A DNA stretch of 64,000 bases from Halotalea alkalilenta. Its GTDB lineage: Bacteria; Pseudomonadota; Gammaproteobacteria; Pseudomonadales; Halomonadaceae. The position numbers and the translations under genes were made by a program. The stretch's first letter is position 1, and every line of letters begins with the position of its first letter. Below, piece by piece: positions 26,912 through 35,682 of the stretch. The stretch is taken from contig NZ_CP015243.1 of the NCBI RefSeq assembly GCF_001648175.1, positions 2,232,001 to 2,296,000 of the forward strand. The letters run 5' to 3'. The notes under the pieces are model-generated. The model did not search any database. It was not told where the DNA came from and saw nothing but the letters and a program-made list of their open reading frames with translations.

Positions 26912-27346
26912 ATGGGTTATTCCGCTTCTCCAACACTCAACGACACGCACAGCAAGCTGCTGGGCTACCTGCTCTGGCTGTTCGGCTTCACCGGGGCGCA
27001 TCGCTTCTACTACGGCAAGCCCGTCACCGGCACGATATGGTTTTTCACCTTCGGCCTGTTCCTGATCGGCTGGTTGATCGACCTGTTCTTGATCCACCGG
27101 ATGGACCGCGACGCCGATCTTCGTTTCCGCAGCGGCCGGATCAACTTCTCACTGGCCTGGGTGCTGCTCACTTTCACCGGCATCTTCGGCCTGCACCGCA
27201 TGTACATGGGCAAATGGGTGACCGGGGTGATCTATCTGCTCACCGGCGGCCTGTTCCTGCTCGGCGTGCTCTATGACTTCTGGACCCTGAACGATCAGAT
27301 ATCGATGCGCAATGTGCGCAAGAGCTATGGCAGCTCGCTGCGCTGA
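26912..27346 (+). CDS. Double TM2-domain membrane protein
   Basis: 144 residues from the ATG at 26912, with GGGAG 5 bp upstream. Two TM2 units stand in tandem: GYLLWLFGFTGAHRFYYGK with its second helix (about 15-60), and LAWVLLTFTGIFGLHRMYMGK with its second helix (about 80-125). Each has the G-x-x-G-x-HR-x-Y-x-GK turn between two helices. Four membrane segments are predicted. Most TM2 proteins have one unit. Function unknown. Confidence 0.85.
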   Translation: MGYSASPTLNDTHSKLLGYLLWLFGFTGAHRFYYGKPVTGTIWFFTFGLFLIGWLIDLFLIHRMDRDADLRFRSGRINFSLAWVLLTFTGIFGLHRMYMGKWVTGVIYLLTGGLFLLGVLYDFWTLNDQISMRNVRKSYGSSLR

Positions 27347-27386
27347 GCCGCTATCGGTGCGACGGCGCAGGGTATAGACTCGGCGC

Positions 27387-27480
27387 TTGGATGGGGGTGC
27401 GCGTCTCGTTCGGCGCGCTGAGAGTGCTCGGCACAACCCCTCGAACCTGATCCGGCTGAATACCGGCGGAGGGAATCCAG
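27387..27480 (+). promoter_or_regulatory. TPP riboswitch (thi-box)
   Basis: The conserved thi-box parts occur in order: GGGGGTGC, GCTGAGAGTGC, CAACCCC, CGAACCTGATCCGGCT, AATACCGGCGGAGGGA. The outer P1 stem closes with TGGAT (27388) against ATCCA (27475). It lies 65 bp before an ABC-transporter operon whose binding protein resembles pyrimidine-precursor receptors. Thiamine diphosphate binding should switch off expression. Confidence 0.95.
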
Positions 27481-27544
27481 CGCTGATCGAATCACCGCGC
27501 CCCTCGCTCGAGCCGCTCGCATCACGAGGTCGTCGCGCGCCCCC

Positions 27545-28327
27545 ATGGCCCCTGCCGTTCCCCCCGCCGAAATCCTGCGTATTTCCGAAGCCTCGCTGCG
27601 CTTCGCCGACGGTCGACCGCTGTTCGAAACGCTCTCGCTGTCGCTACCCGGACGCGGCTGGACCTGCCTGATGGGGCGCAGTGGCTGCGGCAAGAGCAGC
27701 CTGCTGCGGATGGTTGCCGGCCTGCCGGTGGAGGTCGGTCCCCAAGGCCATGCGCACATTAAGCGGCGCAACGGCGAGGGTGGTGAGTTCTCGGCATCGA
27801 TCGCGTGGATGCCGCAGCGCGACATGCTGATGCCCTGGCGCCGGGTGGTCGAAAACGTCGCCGTCGGCGCTGCACTGCGTGGCCAGCGATGGAGCGACGC
27901 ACGCGAGCGGGCCGAAGCGCTGCTCGCACGCGTCGGGCTTGCCGGCCTGGGCGCGCGCTGGCCGGATAGCCTCTCGGGCGGCCAGCGCCAGCGGGTGGCG
28001 TTGGCGCGTACGCTGTTCGAGGCCGACGGCGTGGTGCTGATGGATGAGCCTTTCTCGGCGCTCGACGCGCTGACCCGCCTCGAACTGCAGGATCTCGCGG
28101 CCGAGGTGCTGGCCGAGCAGAGCGTGCTGTTGGTCACCCATGATCCGCTCGAGGCGCTGCGTCTCGCCGACACCCTGTACGTATTCGGCACCGATGCCCA
28201 GCTCCATGCCATGGCGCTGCCCCCGGGTGATCCGCCCCGCGCGCCGGGCGACGTCGCGGTGGCCGGGATCCAGGCCGCGCTGTTCGAGCGACTGCGCGGC
28301 ACCGGCGGGGAGCGCTCTAATGCGTGA
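27545..28327 (+). CDS. thiZ: ABC transporter ATPase for thiamine pyrimidine precursor (ThiZ-type)
   Basis: 260 residues. Walker A GRSGCGKS at 44-51, Q-loop MPQRD at 89-93, signature LSGGQ at 143-147, Walker B VVLMDEP at 163-169, then LLVTHDP. The closest subfamily is the nitrate/taurine/HMP group. The TPP riboswitch upstream assigns it to thiamine precursor uptake. The ribosome site is weak (GAGG is 16 bp before the ATG), which may fit regulation at translation. It overlaps the permease gene by 8 bp. Confidence 0.9.
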   Translation: MAPAVPPAEILRISEASLRFADGRPLFETLSLSLPGRGWTCLMGRSGCGKSSLLRMVAGLPVEVGPQGHAHIKRRNGEGGEFSASIAWMPQRDMLMPWRRVVENVAVGAALRGQRWSDARERAEALLARVGLAGLGARWPDSLSGGQRQRVALARTLFEADGVVLMDEPFSALDALTRLELQDLAAEVLAEQSVLLVTHDPLEALRLADTLYVFGTDAQLHAMALPPGDPPRAPGDVAVAGIQAALFERLRGTGGERSNA

Positions 28328-29084
28328 GCCTGAACGCGGGACGCTGATCTGGGCGCCTGTCACGATTTTGATCTTGCTGCTCGCCTGGCAGCTGCTGGTC
28401 ATGCTGCTGCGTCCGCCTACCTATCTGCTGCCCGATCCCCTGAGCGTGTTCGAGACCCTGGTCACGCGGATCTCACTGATCGCCCCCCATGCCTGGGTCA
28501 CGCTGGTCGAGATGCTGCTCGGCCTCGCGGTGGGCGTATCCGGTGGCGTGCTCACCGCTCTCGCCCTGGCCTCCAGTGCGCTGCTGCGACGTCCGCTGCT
28601 GCCGCTCTTGATCGCCTCCCAGGCGGTCCCGCTGTTCGCCCTGGCGCCGTTGATGATGCTGTGGTTCGGCTACGGTATGACGCCGAAAGTGCTGATGGCG
28701 GCGCTGATCATCTACTTCCCGGTGGCCTCGACCTTTTACGACGGCCTGCGCCAGACCGAGCGCGGTTGGCTCGACCTGGCACTGATCATGCGGGCGAGCC
28801 CCCTGCGCACCATGCTGCTGGTGCGCCTGCCGGCGGCACTGCCGTCGTTCTGCTCCGGCCTGCGCCTGGCGGCGATCTGCGCACCGATCGGCGCGGTGAT
28901 CGGGGAGTGGGCAGGCGCCAGCGCGGGGCTCGGTTACCTGATGATCCAGGCCAACGCGCAGATGCAGACCGCGCTGATGTTCGCGGCGCTGCTGGTGCTG
29001 ATCGTCTTCGCCTTGCTGCTCTACGCGGCGACCGAGCTGGTTTCCAGGTGGCTGCTTCCCTGGCGCTCGGTCAGCCATCGCTGA
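28320..29084 (+). CDS. thiX: ABC transporter permease (ThiX-type)
   Basis: 254 residues from an ATG at 28320 inside the end of the ATPase gene. It has about six membrane segments. The ATPase-contact loop is in FYDGLRQTERGWLDLALIMRASPLRTMLLVRLPAALPS, and GLRLAAICAPIGAVIGEWAGASAGLGYLM is the binding-protein-dependent permease signature. The frame is open further left, but only this start fits the operon overlap. Confidence 0.9.
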   Translation: MREPERGTLIWAPVTILILLLAWQLLVMLLRPPTYLLPDPLSVFETLVTRISLIAPHAWVTLVEMLLGLAVGVSGGVLTALALASSALLRRPLLPLLIASQAVPLFALAPLMMLWFGYGMTPKVLMAALIIYFPVASTFYDGLRQTERGWLDLALIMRASPLRTMLLVRLPAALPSFCSGLRLAAICAPIGAVIGEWAGASAGLGYLMIQANAQMQTALMFAALLVLIVFALLLYAATELVSRWLLPWRSVSHR

Positions 29085-29135
29085 ACCACGTTCGCCGCCG
29101 CGCGCTTTGCTGCGTTCAACCACGAGGACGTTTCG

Positions 29136-30137
29136 ATGAAATCCGCTACCACCTACGCACGCTTTGCCCGCTGGTCGCTGACCCGGGCCTGCGCGCTGCT
29201 CATCGTCACCGCCGCCGCGCCGGGATGGGCGGCCGACGCGCCACCCACGCCGCTGCACCTGATGCTCGACTGGTACGTCAATCCGGATCATGCGCCGCTG
29301 GTCATCGCCGAGCAGCGTGGCTTGTTCGCCCGGCACGGGCTCGAGGTGACCATCGATGCGCCGGGCGATCCCTCCACGCCTGGGCGTCTCGCCGCCGCGG
29401 GCCAGGTGGACGTAGCGATCGGCTACCAGCCGCAGCTGCATCTCGAGGTCGACCAAGGTCTGCCGCTCAAGCGCATCGGTACGCTGGTCGCCACTCCGCT
29501 GAATACCGTGATGGTACGTGCCGACAGCGGTATCGAGGATCTCGCCGGGCTTCGCGGCCGGCGCATCGGCTATTCGGTGGCGGGGGTGGAACAGGCGCTG
29601 CTGCGGACGATGCTCGAGCATGCGGGGATCGGGATCGACGACGTCGAGAGGGTCAACGTCAACTTCTCGCTCGCCCCGGCGCTGCTGAGCGGCCAGGTCG
29701 ATGCGGTGATCGGTGCCTACCGCAACGTCGAAGCCGCCCAGCTCGAGTCCCAAGGCGTCGAGCCGCGCAGCTTCTTCGTCGAGGAGCACGGGGTGCCGGT
29801 CTACGATGAGCTGATCTTCGTCGCCAGTCCCGCCACCATCGCCGCCAAGGGCGATGCACTGCGCGCCTTCATCAGCGCGGTCGAGGAGGCAACGCTTTGG
29901 ATCGACAACCACCCCGAGGAGGCCTGGGAGTCGTTCAGGCGCTATGACGCAAGCCTCGACAGCGAGGTCAACCAGCGTGCCTTCGAGCTGACGCTGGGGC
30001 GCTTTTCGCCCAGCCCCGCCGCGCTCGACAGCGGCCGCTACCTCGGCATGCAGCGGTTTCTGCTCGAGCAAGGATTGATCGAACGCGAGCAGCCGCTCGA
30101 TGCGCTCGCGGTCGATCTCAATGCCCCGGCCCCTTGA
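29136..30137 (+). CDS. thiY: ABC transporter substrate-binding protein, NMT1/THI5-like (ThiY-type)
   Basis: 333 residues. A signal peptide covers about 1-32 (cleavage near PGWA-AD). The mature protein starts with LHLMLDWYVNPDHAPLVIAEQRGLF, the pattern of NMT1/THI5-like receptors that bind formylaminopyrimidine or HMP. GYQPQLHLEVDQGLPL, GRRIGYSVAG and GQVDAVIGAY follow. A periplasmic receptor for the transporter just upstream. The riboswitch supports a pyrimidine substrate; which form it carries is not known. Confidence 0.9.
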   Translation: MKSATTYARFARWSLTRACALLIVTAAAPGWAADAPPTPLHLMLDWYVNPDHAPLVIAEQRGLFARHGLEVTIDAPGDPSTPGRLAAAGQVDVAIGYQPQLHLEVDQGLPLKRIGTLVATPLNTVMVRADSGIEDLAGLRGRRIGYSVAGVEQALLRTMLEHAGIGIDDVERVNVNFSLAPALLSGQVDAVIGAYRNVEAAQLESQGVEPRSFFVEEHGVPVYDELIFVASPATIAAKGDALRAFISAVEEATLWIDNHPEEAWESFRRYDASLDSEVNQRAFELTLGRFSPSPAALDSGRYLGMQRFLLEQGLIEREQPLDALAVDLNAPAP

Positions 30138-30146
30138 TCCACCGCC

Positions 30147-32120
30147 TCAGCCCGAGCGCATCGAGGCGTCGTAGTAGGCGTTGCGCTCGACGTCGCTGAG
30201 CATCTCGACGCCTTCGCTCGAGCCCTTCGCCAGGCTTTCGAAGATCGCACGATAGGCGAGCACCGCGAGCACGTACTCGCGGGTCTCGCGGAACGGGATG
30301 CTTTCGACGAACAGGTCGAACGGCTGGTTGCCGTTGGCGAGCCAGCGATCGACCCGCCCGGGGCCTGCGTTGTAGGCCGCGGCGGCGGCGATGCGGTTGT
30401 TCGAGTACCGGTCGAGCATGTCGCGAATGTAGGCCGAGCCGAACGCGACGTTGACCTCGGGATCCTCGAGGCTCTCCACCCCGGCGTACGGGATGTTGCG
30501 ACGCGAACTCAAGTGGCGCGCGGTGTCCGGCATCAGCTGCATCAATCCGCGGGCGCCGACCGGGGACTGGGCCCGCTGGTTGAAGGCGCTCTCGCGACGG
30601 GCGATACCCATCAAAAAGTAGGGATCGACGCCGCGAGAGGCGCCCCACTTGACGAATTCGGGCTCGAACGCATGGGGGAAGCGCCAGGCCAGGGCATCCC
30701 AGGCGCGGGCGCTGATCGAGGCCTGCACCGCGAGCTCGTACCAGCCCTGCTGGATCGCATAGGCGGCCATCGCCTCGCTGTGGGCATGGTCCGAGCGCTC
30801 GAGCAGCGCGACCCACTCGCTGCGGGCGAGGCCGGGTTCGTCGATCCGATAGAGTGCGCCGACGCGCTGCACCGCCAGGGTCTGCGCGACCTGCGCGATG
30901 CGCTCGGGCGGCACCGGGCGCGAGGCGTCGTTGAGCGCATAGGTGCGCCCGAGCCTGTCGGCGGCGGCGAAGGCGAAGAAATTGCGCCCCTGGGCTGCGG
31001 CCTCGAAGGCGCTGCGCGCGGTGGTCGGGTCACCGAGCTCGGCGCTGGCGCGGCCCAGCCAGTACTGCCAGCGTGCCTCCGTTCGCACGCTGTCCGGCAT
31101 CCTCGGCACCCAGTCGAACACCGCCTGCCAGTCGCGCGCGGCCAGTGCGTTACGTACCCGCAGTTCGTAGAGATCGTCGGCTTCGAGCCGGGGCAGGGCG
31201 CGATCGACCCATGGTTGGCTACCGGGCACGCTGCGTGCCATCGCGTAGAAGGCCAGGTCGTGCTCGATCGATCGGCGCTGCTCGGCGCCCAGGGTGGCCT
31301 GCTCGCCCAGGCGCTGCCAGGCGGCCAGCGCCGCGGCGGTATTGTCGCGGGTCAGCCGATGGAAGGTCGCGGCAAGCAGGCTCGGGCCTGCGCTGCCATC
31401 GGGGCCGAGCCGGGCAGGCAGGGTCGCCACCTGGGAGGGATCGGCGTTGACCCGGTCGAAGGCGCTGAGCGCATCGCGCCAGGCCGGGTCGTCGATCAGG
31501 CGGCGCAGATAGTTGACCAGGCCGGTGCTGCCGTTCTCCCATGCCAGCATCAGCCGCGTCCAGTCGTCCTCAGTGGTCAGCGCGCCGCTCGCTCGCAGTC
31601 GCTCGAACAGCGGATCACAAGCGTTGGGCTGGGAGCTTCCGACCCGCCACAGTGCCCGTCCTCCCGCCGCCGCGGCGCTCGGCTCGCGCTCCAGCAGCGC
31701 GGTGTAATAGTAGCACTGGCGCTCGGTGCCGATCGGTTCGCCGTCGCTGACCGCGAGCAGGGCGGCGAAGTCGCCCCTGCGCCCGTAGGCGGTCTGGGCC
31801 TGGCCGCGCAGCCAGCCGGCCAGCGGGGAGTCGTCGTGGCGGGCAATGAAATCGTTGATTACCTGCGGCGCCACGTCGGGCAGGGCGTGACGCAGGCGAT
31901 GGTACTCGATGTAGCCGTCCAGCAGATGATCGACACGCTCGGTGCGCTGATCGATGCGGCTCCAGCTTCCTTGACGGGCATCGGCCAGCGCCTGGCGCAT
32001 CGCCATATCGTCGGCCTGGGCGGGGAGTGGCGCAAAGAGGCCGGCGCAGAGTGCGGTGGCGATACCGAGGCCGAGCAGGTGGCGCAGGGGCGAGGGCGGG
32101 GCGGGGGGCGTTCTGGACAC
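30147..32120 (-). CDS. slt: Soluble lytic murein transglycosylase (Slt70 family)
   Basis: 657 residues from a GTG at 32120, chosen because AGGAG lies 5 bp upstream and a signal peptide follows at once (hydrophobic 13-29, ending PAQADD). A long helical superhelix domain (30-490) leads to the catalytic GH23 domain, with E510 in GIARRESAFNQ, then SPVGARGLMQLMP and AAYNAGPGRVDRWL. It cleaves peptidoglycan to anhydromuropeptides in the periplasm. It is convergent with the thi operon, 9 bp apart. Further upstream in-frame starts add an unlikely basic leader. Confidence 0.93.
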   Translation of the reverse strand: MSRTPPAPPSPLRHLLGLGIATALCAGLFAPLPAQADDMAMRQALADARQGSWSRIDQRTERVDHLLDGYIEYHRLRHALPDVAPQVINDFIARHDDSPLAGWLRGQAQTAYGRRGDFAALLAVSDGEPIGTERQCYYYTALLEREPSAAAAGGRALWRVGSSQPNACDPLFERLRASGALTTEDDWTRLMLAWENGSTGLVNYLRRLIDDPAWRDALSAFDRVNADPSQVATLPARLGPDGSAGPSLLAATFHRLTRDNTAAALAAWQRLGEQATLGAEQRRSIEHDLAFYAMARSVPGSQPWVDRALPRLEADDLYELRVRNALAARDWQAVFDWVPRMPDSVRTEARWQYWLGRASAELGDPTTARSAFEAAAQGRNFFAFAAADRLGRTYALNDASRPVPPERIAQVAQTLAVQRVGALYRIDEPGLARSEWVALLERSDHAHSEAMAAYAIQQGWYELAVQASISARAWDALAWRFPHAFEPEFVKWGASRGVDPYFLMGIARRESAFNQRAQSPVGARGLMQLMPDTARHLSSRRNIPYAGVESLEDPEVNVAFGSAYIRDMLDRYSNNRIAAAAAYNAGPGRVDRWLANGNQPFDLFVESIPFRETREYVLAVLAYRAIFESLAKGSSEGVEMLSDVERNAYYDASMRSG

Positions 32121-32264
32121 ATCAACTCCTGTCGTCGGACCAGGTGCGGCGGTGCACGGGCTTGCGTTTACGTCGCGCGGCCCCCATCTCCATGGGTGCC
32201 TGGGGCGTTTGTTCGGCGGCGAAGGTATCTTGACCGGCTTGGCCTGCGCATAGGAGTGCACGCG

Positions 32265-32594
32265 ATGAAACGACGAAAGTTCAACCTGTTCGGTCTGCTG
32301 GTCGGGCGCGGCAACGTGCTGCTCAGGATCGGCAAGGCGCTGCGTACGATCGTCCCGATGATGCATGACTATCTGCGCGGTGACTACCGTCCGCTACCCA
32401 AGCGGGCGATGGCGCTGCTGGTCGTGGCGCTGGTCTATTTGTTCTTCCCTTTCGATCTGGTGCCCGACTTCATTCCGTTCTGGGGGCAGCTCGACGATCT
32501 GATCATCAGCGGCTGGCTGCTGGCCAAGCTCGACGAGGATCTCGACGGCTATCGCGCCTGGCGACGGGCGCGGGATGCCCGTCGGGACTCTTGA
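32265..32594 (+). CDS. DUF1232 (YkvA-like) membrane protein
   Basis: 109 residues from the ATG at 32265, with TAGGAG 8 bp upstream. The centre holds the DUF1232 core: a helix ALLVVALVYLFFPFDLVPDFIPFWGQLDDLII, with the P-x-D-x-x-P-D-x-x-P turn between two hydrophobic helices. The N-terminus is basic. Function unknown in the family. Its stop codon overlaps the -35 element of the htpG heat-shock promoter. Confidence 0.85.
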   Translation: MKRRKFNLFGLLVGRGNVLLRIGKALRTIVPMMHDYLRGDYRPLPKRAMALLVVALVYLFFPFDLVPDFIPFWGQLDDLIISGWLLAKLDEDLDGYRAWRRARDARRDS

Positions 32595-32615
32595 AAATCG
32601 CCGCGCTCGCCCCAT
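32590..32615 (+). promoter_or_regulatory. Sigma-32 heat-shock promoter of htpG
   Basis: CTTGAAA, 13 bp, then CCCCAT, both perfect to the sigma-32 consensus with accepted spacing. The htpG start is 41 bp downstream of the -10. The -35 overlaps the stop codon of the DUF1232 gene. Confidence 0.9.
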
Positions 32616-32656
32616 CTTTGCGCATATTCCACCGTTGACCTAGGGACGTTTTGCAG

Positions 32657-34549
32657 ATGTCGGCAGACCAGAAAGAGACGCTAGGATTCCAGACGGAAGT
32701 GAAGCAGCTTCTGCATCTGATGATCCATTCGCTTTACTCGAATCGCGAGATTTTCCTTCGCGAACTGATCTCCAATGCGGCGGATGCCTGCGACAAGCTT
32801 CGTTATCGTGCCCTCGATGACGATTCGCTGTTCGAGGGCGATAGCGAACTGCGCGTGGAGATCGAGTTCGACGCCGAGGCGCGCACCGTCACCGTGCGCG
32901 ACAACGGCATCGGGATGAGCCGCGATGACGTGATCGCCAATCTAGGCACCATCGCGCGCTCCGGCACCGCGGAATTCCTCAAGCAGCTCTCCGGCGAGCA
33001 GCAGAAGGATGCCAAGCTGATCGGCCAGTTCGGCGTTGGCTTCTATTCCTCCTTCATCGTCGCCGACGAGGTGACGGTGCGTACTCGCCTGGCGGGCAGC
33101 GAGCGCTCCGCGGGTACCCAGTGGGTCTCTCGCGGCGAGGGTGAGTTCACCATCGAGCCGATCGAGCTCGAGCGCCATGGCACCGAGATCAGGCTCGCGC
33201 TCAAGAGCGACGCGGCGGAGTTCGCCGACGAGTACCGCCTGCGCGCGCTGGTGCGCAAGTATTCCGACCATATCGATCTGCCGGTGCAGATGCAGAAGGT
33301 CGAGGAGCAGGAAGGCGAAGACGGCGAGAAAAGCAGCGTGGTCAGCTGGGAGACGGTCAACGAGGCCCAGGCGCTGTGGACCCGGCCGAAGGGCGAACTC
33401 TCCGATGACGACTACAAGGCGTTCTACAAGCACATCGCCCACGACTTCACCGACCCGCTGAGCTGGAGCCACAACAAGGTCGAGGGCAAGCTCGAGTACA
33501 CGAGCCTGCTCTACGTGCCCGCGCGGGCGCCGTTTGATCTCTACCAGCGCGAGGGCGTGCGCGGGCTCAAGCTCTATGTCCAGCGCGTCTTCATCATGGA
33601 TGATGCGGAGCAGTTCCTGCCGCTGTACCTGCGCTTCGTCAAAGGGGTGATCGACACCCGCGACCTGTCGCTCAACGTCTCGCGCGAAATCCTCCAGCAG
33701 GATCCGCAGGTGGAGAAGCTGAAGAGCGCGCTGACCAAGCGCGTGCTCGACATGCTCAAGAAGCTGGCCAAGGAGCCCGAGCGCTACCAGGAGTTCTGGA
33801 ACCAGTTCGGTTCGGTGCTCAAGGAAGGGCCCGCGGAGGACTACGCCAACCGCGAGAAGATCGCCGAGCTTTTGCGTTTCTCCACCACCCATACCGACAG
33901 CGCGGTGCAGGATCAGTCGCTCGCCGACTACGTCGGGCGAATGAAGGAAGGCCAGCAGAAGATCTACTACCTGGTCGCCGACAGCTTCAACGCCGCGCGT
34001 CATAGCCCGCATCTCGAGATCTTCCGCAAGAAAGGTATCGAAGTGCTGCTGCTGAGCGACCGCGTGGACGAGTGGCTGATGAGCCATCTGTCTGAGTTCG
34101 ACGGCAAGGCGCTCGTCGATGTCGCCAAGGGCGATCTCGATCTCGGCGATGTCGAGGACGAAGAAGAGAAGAAGGCCCAGGAAGAGAGCGCCAAGGCCAA
34201 GCAGGCGCTGGTCGATCGGCTCAAGGAGCAGCTCGGCGAGCGCGTCGCCCAGGTGCGGGTCACCCATCGCCTGACCGACTCTCCGGCCTGCGTGGTGCTC
34301 GACGAGCACGACATGGGCTTCCAGATGCGCCGCCTGATGGAGGCCGCGGGGCAGCCGGTGCCTGAGAGCAAGCCGATCCTCGAGATCAACCCCGATCATC
34401 CGCTGATCGCGCGGCTCGAAGGGCTCGAGGGAGAGGCGTTCGACCGTCTTGGGGAAGTGCTGCTCGACCAGGCGATCATCGCCGAAGGCGGGCAGTTGGA
34501 CGATCCCGCGGCCTACGTCAAGCGGCTCAACGCGCTGCTGGTAGGCTGA
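32657..34549 (+). CDS. htpG: Chaperone HtpG (Hsp90)
   Basis: 630 residues from the ATG at 32657; a TTG two codons earlier is possible. The GHKL ATPase motifs are [15 protein letters not shown] near residue 30, [14 protein letters not shown] and [15 protein letters not shown]. The middle and C-terminal domains follow, with NVSREILQ and an acidic DEEEKK stretch near 500. It folds client proteins in the cytoplasm with ATP. A sigma-32 promoter lies just upstream. Confidence 0.98.
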   Translation: MSADQKETLGFQTEVKQLLHLMIHSLYSNREIFLRELISNAADACDKLRYRALDDDSLFEGDSELRVEIEFDAEARTVTVRDNGIGMSRDDVIANLGTIARSGTAEFLKQLSGEQQKDAKLIGQFGVGFYSSFIVADEVTVRTRLAGSERSAGTQWVSRGEGEFTIEPIELERHGTEIRLALKSDAAEFADEYRLRALVRKYSDHIDLPVQMQKVEEQEGEDGEKSSVVSWETVNEAQALWTRPKGELSDDDYKAFYKHIAHDFTDPLSWSHNKVEGKLEYTSLLYVPARAPFDLYQREGVRGLKLYVQRVFIMDDAEQFLPLYLRFVKGVIDTRDLSLNVSREILQQDPQVEKLKSALTKRVLDMLKKLAKEPERYQEFWNQFGSVLKEGPAEDYANREKIAELLRFSTTHTDSAVQDQSLADYVGRMKEGQQKIYYLVADSFNAARHSPHLEIFRKKGIEVLLLSDRVDEWLMSHLSEFDGKALVDVAKGDLDLGDVEDEEEKKAQEESAKAKQALVDRLKEQLGERVAQVRVTHRLTDSPACVVLDEHDMGFQMRRLMEAAGQPVPESKPILEINPDHPLIARLEGLEGEAFDRLGEVLLDQAIIAEGGQLDDPAAYVKRLNALLVG

Positions 34550-34555
34550 GCCCCG

Positions 34556-34593
34556 CCGACAGGTCTCGCCGCGCCCGCGGCGGGACCTGTCGG
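34556..34593. terminator. Long hairpin after htpG
   Basis: An 18-bp stem starting CCGACAGGTC and ending GACCTGTCGG, with one G-T wobble and a 2-nt loop, 6 bp after the htpG stop. Only a weak T-run (GTCTT) follows, so it may end transcription inefficiently or protect the 3' end. Confidence 0.6.
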
Positions 34594-34810
34594 GCCGTCT
34601 TGCCGACGGCTGGTTCGATCTTCTGGCCGGGCGGATGCCCGCCTGCTCGAGTGCGCCCGTTCATCTTGCTAACCGACTGTGAGCGAAGGTTTTTTCAGGT
34701 TTTCATAGAGCGCTGTTTTGTGTACAGATCGGCGATGCTGGGCGCAGTTGGATGCATTTTCGCGTTGATGCTGTTAGTCTCTGCGCGACATGAACTAGAG
34801 TACATCCTCG

Positions 34811-35602
34811 ATGACACGAACGTTTGATCCCAGGACGCTCGTGCTGACGCTCATTCTTTCGGCATTTCCTTTGCAGTTCTCGCTCGCCGCCGATAGTGAA
34901 ACGAGTGGAGAAGCACTCCTCGATGACAGCGTCGTCACCAGCATGCCGGACCTGCGAGAGCAACGTGCCGGGCCGGACCGCAAGATCGCTTTCTTCAATC
35001 TGCTGATTCCGATCATCGAACGGCAGAACGCAATGGTTCGAGCCGATCGTGAATTCCTGCTCGCCGCCCGCGAGCGCAATACCTGGACGCGCCCGGCCCG
35101 CGAGCGGCTCAAGCGTATCTGCGATGACTACCGGATGAACTGCGCCGATCCCCAGCGCACCGATTGGGATCAGCTGCTGAGCCGGGTCGATACCCTGCCG
35201 ATGCAGCTGGTGCTGGTACAGGCGATCGAGGAATCCGGCTGGGGCACCTCCCGCTTCGCGCGTGAAAGCAACAACCTCTTCGGCATGCGCTGCTTCGGCA
35301 CCGAGTGCGGCGTCGAACAGCGCGGCACCGGCGACCGCTACCAGCAGTTCGCCTCGGTCGAGGATGGCGTCCACGCCTATTTCCTCAACCTCAACGGGCA
35401 CAAGGCGTACGACAACCTGCGCAAGCAGCGTGCCGCGCTGCGCGGCCAGGGTCGCGAGGTCACCGCCGAGGCGTTGATCGCATCGCTCGGCCGCTACTCG
35501 GTGCGCGGAACCGCCTACATGGACCAGCTCCGACTGCTGCTCAACATCAACACCGACATGATCGAATCCTTGCGTGGGCAGGTCGACGAGCCTGCGGCGT
35601 GA
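34811..35602 (+). CDS. Bax-like glucosaminidase (GH73 fold)
   Basis: 263 residues. A signal peptide covers 1-26 (LVLTLILSAFPLQFSLA-AD). The catalytic domain has LVLVQAIEESGWGTSRFARESNNLFGMRCF, with the glutamate in AIEESGWG, then YQQFASVEDGVHAYFLNLN and YRLLL-type ending. This matches the periplasmic Bax/FlgJ-like endo-beta-N-acetylglucosaminidase family that cuts peptidoglycan. It is monocistronic, ended by a strong terminator. E. coli Bax has the same layout. Confidence 0.88.
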   Translation: MTRTFDPRTLVLTLILSAFPLQFSLAADSETSGEALLDDSVVTSMPDLREQRAGPDRKIAFFNLLIPIIERQNAMVRADREFLLAARERNTWTRPARERLKRICDDYRMNCADPQRTDWDQLLSRVDTLPMQLVLVQAIEESGWGTSRFARESNNLFGMRCFGTECGVEQRGTGDRYQQFASVEDGVHAYFLNLNGHKAYDNLRKQRAALRGQGREVTAEALIASLGRYSVRGTAYMDQLRLLLNINTDMIESLRGQVDEPAA

Positions 35603-35630
35603 AGCCATAGCGTGAAGCGCATGTGCATCG

Positions 35631-35661
35631 ACGCCGGCGACCGATGGTCGCCGGCGTTTTT
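35631..35661 (+). terminator. Intrinsic terminator after the Bax-like gene
   Basis: ACGCCGGCGACC-GAT-GGTCGCCGGCGT is a perfect 12-bp stem with a 3-nt loop, followed by TTTT, 28 bp after the stop codon. It also lies just beyond the 3' end of the convergent kinase gene. Confidence 0.92.
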
Positions 35662-35682
35662 CGTTTGACTCCGCAATGGCGC

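Noticed and set aside
28473-30071. Minus-strand frame opposite the thi transporter genes
   Set aside because: Low-complexity antisense shadow; the sense genes have all ABC motifs.
30513-32264. Very long open frame antisense to the lytic transglycosylase gene
   Set aside because: GC-rich shadow of slt; only its last part (from 32265) has its own start, ribosome site and family likeness.
32942-34399. Minus-strand frame opposite htpG
   Set aside because: Shadow of a highly expressed gene; no motif.
34712-34726. LexA-like CTGT...ACAG near the Bax-like gene
   Set aside because: The spacer is 7 bp, whereas the gammaproteobacterial LexA box needs 8.
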